Assembly (NCBI RefSeq): GCF_011397635.1
Contig: NC_064755.1
Span: 20,009,282 to 20,073,281, forward strand
Source of the DNA: Epinephelus fuscoguttatus
Taxonomy: Eukaryota > Chordata > Actinopteri > Perciformes > Serranidae
Reading direction: 5' to 3'
Length of the DNA: 64,000 nt
A program made the translations under genes and the position numbers. Positions 59,801 through 64,000 of the stretch are shown here, piece after piece. Positions within the stretch are counted from its first letter, which is position 1, and each line of letters begins with the position of its first letter. Under the pieces are notes generated by a model, which ran no database searches, was not told where the DNA came from, and saw nothing but the letters and a program-made list of their open reading frames with translations.

Positions 59801-62800
59801 TGATTAAACCGCTCTCATGTCACCCATGAATTGATCCAATGAAGTATTGGTTCATTCCTCCTTCATGGCGTCATTTAGCATTTGCACCCTCATGTATGTC
59901 CAGATTAATCTCCATAATGACTGTGATCTGCAGCAGATGGAAAACAGTGCCAGCAGTTGCTTTTCTGATACGAATGTTGTTTCTTTGTAACACTTGAACC
60001 CAGATTGTTGATGTAACAACAATCTCCCCCATCTGTTCCTTATTTATTTATCAGCAGAGATATAGAGCTTGTTTTGAAGTAACAGTTGCTGCAAAACATG
60101 CCAGAGAAAGTGGTGGCACCTGTTGGCTCTGTGACTAGATAAATTTGGTGCATTACTGCGATCACTAGAAGGCTGCACTGGGCTGAGCCCGCCTTGGTCC
60201 CTGGCTGCTCTACACATGCCTGTGTTGTGCCTGTCCAGGTGTGAACCCACGGGTGAAGTCAGGGCGCTTTATGAAGCTCCTCCCGGACTACGAGCACATG
60301 GACTATAGAGACGTGTACACACACTGTATGTACATGGGCCTCAACATGGATTGCTGCAGCATGAGGGGTTGTGTGAGTGGGACTCTTATTGATTTAATTT
60401 GTAAGCAAACAGCTGCAGCAGTGTTATGCATCCCGTGTGAATGGTGAACATGTTAATAATTCTCCTCAGTGCTGTTTGCTTTCATATTAAGCGTGAAATG
60501 AGAGGCCGGGTTATTTGGTGTGCTGTGTGTGTGTTGTTTAGACCGGCAGACAGGAGCGTGGTCAGTTTACACTTTCTCCCCTCTGGGTTTACATCTCACA
60601 GACTCCATCCTGACAGACATTAAACAGAAAGCAGAGTCTGTGGGTTTTAATATCTCCTCCTGTGTTTGTAACCATGCACAGTGTCGCTCGTAGCAAAGCA
60701 TGGGTGTTGTATTACAGAAACCGATAAGTGTGGTGTGATGTTGTGCTTTTGTGTTGCAGTGCTTCACCCATACAGACATATCTTGGGCTTATGGCAGCCT
60801 GACATAGGGCCTTATGGTGGATTGCTCAACGTCGTGGTAAGCAGCGTTACTCAATCAAGACGTTTGCATGCAGATAAGGAACAATGACCACGGTGTACAG
60901 TTTGTTGACCTCTTTTGCATGAAGTCATTTTATGATGCGGCAATATTCAGCTGCTGATGCTTTGCCAGGAAACATGACACAATTTCAGGATCATATCAGT
61001 GTCTGATAAATTATCGCAAGTATTTTTCATTCCAGGTGGACGGGCTGTTCATCATCGGCTGGATGTATTTGCCACCTCATGACCCCCGTGTGGAGGATCC
61101 CATGAGAAGACGGCCGCTCTTCCGTATCCACATGTGGGAGAGCAAAAAGGCCACCGTGGAGTGTATGTACGGACACAAGGGTCCCCACAAAGGAGACATA
61201 CAGGTGAGGGCTTACACAGCATTTAAAGGGGAACACCACCCAAATTAAGAATTCCAACATGTTATTTCCATAGCCGAAGAAAGTTTGATACATTTTTGTG
61301 AACGTGAGCTATTCTCTCACAGAGCCAGAAACCAGAGAAGTAAGTCTTAAACTTATGATGTCATCAAGTGTAAATTCTGGAGCTGCTCCATAGACAATGG
61401 ACGGGAGCCAGATTTTTGTGGACCCACAGAATTATATATTGAAATTAGCTTTATTCTGTTGTAATGCTCTCAGTTCTGAAACACACAATGTACAGATATA
61501 CTCCCCTGGGTGGGAGCAGCCCCAGACTTTATACTCAATGACATCACAGATTTGAGATTTAGCACTCTCTTTAAGTGTCTCCATGCACCAAATATATGAG
61601 CAGCTCTACATAATTTCAATATTTGTTGACACAGATTAGTGATTCTACTTTTATTTGAGGTTAGAAGCCTATTAAATCATGTCATCCTTTTAATATGTGC
61701 CATATTCTGTTATTTTTAGACTGTGAAGAAGGATGAATTTTCAACAAAGTGTAACCAGACTGATCATCACCGAATGCCAGGGGGCAGACAGGAGGTGGGT
61801 TAAAACAGGGAGCTGTTACCACCTGAAACCTTCTAACTATTCACTTACATGTGTTTTAAAGCCCATGTGCTTTGATAATGTCAAAATAAAAAGACTTTTT
61901 TCTTAATGTGTGTGTTTGCAGGAGTTCAGGACATGGTTAGAGGAGGAATGGGGCCGGACACTGGAGGAAATCTTCCATGAGCACATGCAGGAGCTCATCC
62001 TGATGAAGTTCATTTATACCAGTCAATATGAGTACGAGTCTCTTCTTTGTATCACACTTTGACTGTAGAGGATGTGAAGTTGACGTCATGGCGTGTTAAA
62101 TGATTGTGGAAGTGGCCACTGTGTTCCGAGGATCACGCTGTGTTCTTGTGCCTGCTACAGTGATAAAGCAATGATATTTGGAAAAATTAATCAAGGTAAC
62201 TTACAAAGGACCATATGACTTGGTAGCCTGAGGCACCCGGACATTGTAAAAGATCTAGATTTGGACTGAGTGTATGCACTTTGGCATCAGAGATAACAGA
62301 GCACAGTCCTTGGAACAACAGCTTCGTCCCGTACAGAGGATACAACTTCACATTCTCCATAGCTGAAACCTATTGTTAATGAATGTAATGTGCCCAGGAA
62401 CCCTTGTTGGTGAAACATAATTACAAAAATGGATTGATATCTTGAAGCTATACTATGCAGGAATTGTCAGCTGCTGTTTGAAAACAATATCGCCAATGAA
62501 AGTGACAGCCAACCCCAGATTTACCATTGTTCGTTACATTTTTATAGATTAGTGTAGCTTCCTCTTGGATATGTGCTGATTACAGTCTTGCACCTGGTCA
62601 CTATGTTAATATAAAGCCCTGACTTCACCTGTGTGTCATGCTCAGAACATTCCGAATACAGCAAAATAAAATCCTGCATAGTATATCTTTAAAGGGACAG
62701 TTCACCCCAAAATCAAAAATACATATTTTCCTCATACCTGTAGTGCTATTTATCAAGCTAGATTGTCTTGATGTGAGTTGCGGTGTTGGAGATGTTGGCC

Positions 62801-64000
62801 ATAGAGATGTCTGCCTTCTCTCAAATATAATGGAGCCTTGTGGTGCACAGACCGCCAATTAAATACATTTGAAAGACTCAGCAGCAGTGTCTCTTTCCAG
62901 AAATCATGACCTGGTTACTTAAGATAAGTAACAGTCACTTTGATGTGAGCAGTTTCATGTAAGAACTAGAAAAGCACCCGGAGAGCGCAGGCCTCCGCCA
63001 AGCAGTTCGGATTTCCCGCCATTTTATTATTTTATCCACTTCGCTTCAACCAATCACCACCAACATTTTATCATCTGGTCCTTGACCCTTTATCAACCTT
63101 TCCTGAAAATTTCATCAAAATCCGTTCAGAACTTTTTGAATTATTTTGCAGACAAACAAACAGACAAACGCTGGCGAAAACATAACCTCCTTGGCGGAGG
63201 TAACTAGTTTCTTTCTGCCAAACTACACCCATAAACAGTAACACCATGCTGAAGGAAGTGTGCATCTACTCATGCACGCTGGCATGTGCTTTTGACAGCA
63301 GGGGATGTAAACATTAATGGTGTCCCCCTTGGCTGAGCTGTAATGTTAGCTAGCTCAGTGATGCTAGGTGAGCTAGCAGTAGATGCACGCTTCCTTTTGT
63401 GTGGTGATACGGTTGGTGGGTGTAGTTCAGTAGAAGGAAAATAGTTACAACATGAAACTGCTCACAACAAAGTCTGTGGATTATCTTACCTTATCCACTC
63501 TGACTAATGCTGTCTGCTGCCTTTTGACAGTAACTGCTTGACGTACCGGAGGATCTACCTGCCTCCTCCGATGCCCTCTGACCTGCTGGCCCCAGGCCTC
63601 TTCAAAGGCACCTACGGCAGTCACGGCTTGGAGATCGTGATGCTCAGTTTCATTGGGAATTATGCGAGAGCCACCAAGCTCACCGTAAGTCAGTGAATGA
63701 TTATTATCAAATGCTGTGCTTGCCTTAAGAAGAAACTCGTCTTGTTGCAAAGTTTTCTCAGAAAAGTTTTTTTCAGAAAGACTCATGCATGTTAATTTTC
63801 TATGAAAAAACTACTTTCCTGTGAATCATTTAATGTCCCTTAAATGTCCTCCAGGTCATCGTCCTCCTCTTCAGCAACAAATTATCCAGCCAAATTTTTT
63901 TAACAGGCAACTCTACACACAAGTTAAGCATTAAACCCTAAAAGTAATCAGCTAGTGGTGCAGACTGTAATTTTACTCCTTCCTGCAGGGTGACCCCAAT
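56895..64000 (+). CDS. fbxo31: F-box only protein 31 (5' part, runs off the window)
   Basis: Substrate receptor of an SCF (SKP1-CUL1-F-box) ubiquitin ligase; in mammals it targets cyclin D1 and other proteins after DNA damage and recognises C-terminally amidated proteins. Exons: 56895-57321, 59715-59786, 60239-60325, 60760-60836, 61036-61203, 61720-61794, 61922-62031, 63531-63684 and 63989-64000 (partial); all phases agree, 394 residues in the window (human 539). The N-terminus [11 protein letters not shown] matches human, followed by a basic run, an acidic run and a seven-glycine tract encoded by GGC repeats. The F-box covers residues 96-140 ([13 protein letters not shown]...TIWRRRC). The family core follows: [91 protein letters not shown] and [17 protein letters not shown]. 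It starts 4.7 kb past the tRNA-Arg(ACG). Confidence 0.96.
58120..58446. mobile_element. hAT-type MITE with exact target-site duplication
   Basis: This 327-base element in fbxo31 intron 1 starts TAGGGCTGCAACGATTAG and ends with an inverted AATCGTTAGCTCTAGCTCTA. Subterminal inverted words are GACTAATCGACTA and GATTAGTCGACAA. It is flanked on both sides by the same 8 bases, AAGGATTG (58112-58119 and 58447-58454), the hAT signature. No coding capacity. I recognise it as a very common teleost family. Confidence 0.9.
58609..58712. repeat. Poly-T tract and 3' end of a fish retroposon
   Basis: A run of about 24 Ts is followed by TTCTCTGTAAAGCATCTTTG, CCTAAAAAGCACTATATAAA and TATTATTATT, a tail motif shared by many fish LINE/SINE 3' ends. 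Confidence 0.5.
61228..61590. repeat. Interspersed fish repeat in an fbxo31 intron
   Basis: It opens AAAGGGGAACACCACCCAAA and contains ATGATGTCATCAAGTG, CCATAGACAATGG and CAATGACATCACAGATTTG. The layout resembles common noncoding teleost repeats; only one copy is in the window, so boundaries are approximate. Confidence 0.45.
62688..63487. mobile_element. Foldback repeat (family B, copy 2) with a nested insertion, abutting an fbxo31 splice acceptor
   Basis: The left part opens AAAGGGACAGTTCACCCC, as in the copy at 8238. The segment after 63208 (TTTCTTTCTGCCAAACTACACCC) is answered in inverted orientation by 63402-63450 (GGTTGGTGGGTGTAGTTCAG), and the arm runs on to TCTGTGGATTATCTTACC, ending at about 63487. 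A separate 232-base insert sits at 62970-63201. Exon 8 of fbxo31 begins at 63531, so the right arm ends only about 43 bases before the acceptor. Confidence 0.8.
62970..63201. mobile_element. Short element nested in foldback repeat, flanked by AACTAG
   Basis: The host repeat is interrupted between 62969 and 63202 by sequence bounded by direct copies of AACTAG (62964-62969 and 63202-63207). Near its ends it carries an 11-base inverted repeat, CCTCCGCCAAG (62992-63002) and CTTGGCGGAGG (63190-63200). The interior holds CAGACAAACAAACAGACAAAC. The empty site can be read in the copy at 8.5 kb. It resembles a short noncoding element seen widely in animal genomes; class not assigned. Confidence 0.75.

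Noticed and set aside
60239-60325. fbxo31 exon 3 as a possible duplicated exon (both ends carry an RD-V/L-Y motif)
   Set aside because: The sequence matches the normal [11 protein letters not shown] segment of FBXO31 in other vertebrates, so it is an ordinary exon.

Overview
The window is vertebrate nuclear DNA, almost certainly from a ray-finned (probably percomorph) fish. The evidence is short-intron genes with canonical GT/AG junctions, fish-type interspersed repeats (small foldback and hAT-like elements, a tRNA-derived SINE, a LINE fragment) and many CA/GT microsatellites. I rebuilt exon chains by hand. Four chains (RHCG end, TVP23A, POLG, FBXO31) and the 37-exon FANCI chain keep frame across every junction.

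Layout: (1) 55-~4250, the last four exons of an Rh-family ammonia channel (RHCG type, + strand), with an antisense LINE fragment in one intron. (2) 4.3-17.3 kb, a gene-free stretch with a nest of fish repeats at 6.3-8.7 kb. (3) 17.3-27.5 kb, a minus-strand transcription unit: a CpG-rich promoter and first exon at about 27.2-27.5 kb, a microRNA-9 hairpin in the intron at 25.6 kb, and a terminal exon at about 17.3-17.6 kb. I read this as the mir-9-3 host gene. (4) 29.7-32.7 kb, TVP23A (- strand, 5 exons). (5) 33.1 kb, tRNA-Arg(TCG), - strand, just upstream of POLG. (6) 34.1-41.8 kb, POLG, the mitochondrial DNA polymerase gamma catalytic subunit (+ strand, 22 coding exons, 1198 aa). (7) 41.9-51.3 kb, FANCI (- strand, 37 coding exons, 1324 aa), tail to tail with POLG. 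(8) 52.1 kb, tRNA-Arg(ACG), + strand. (9) 53.4-55.4 kb, a decayed copy of a multi-copy transposase-like fish family. (10) 56.9-64.0 kb, FBXO31 (+ strand), which runs off the right edge; its introns hold an intact-looking hAT-type MITE and a foldback element next to a splice acceptor.

RHCG / mir-9-3 / tRNA-Arg(TCG) / POLG / FANCI is, from memory, the gene order of human 15q26.1 with the same relative orientations. TVP23A and FBXO31 (human chromosome 16 genes) are the departures. The genes do not form one pathway. POLG copies mitochondrial DNA, FANCI acts in interstrand crosslink repair, FBXO31 is an SCF ubiquitin-ligase receptor, TVP23A is a Golgi membrane protein, RHCG moves ammonia, and miR-9 is a neural regulator. 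The main finds are the unlabelled mir-9 gene with its spliced host transcript, which may carry a 91-codon reading frame, and the conserved tRNA/POLG head-to-head arrangement.
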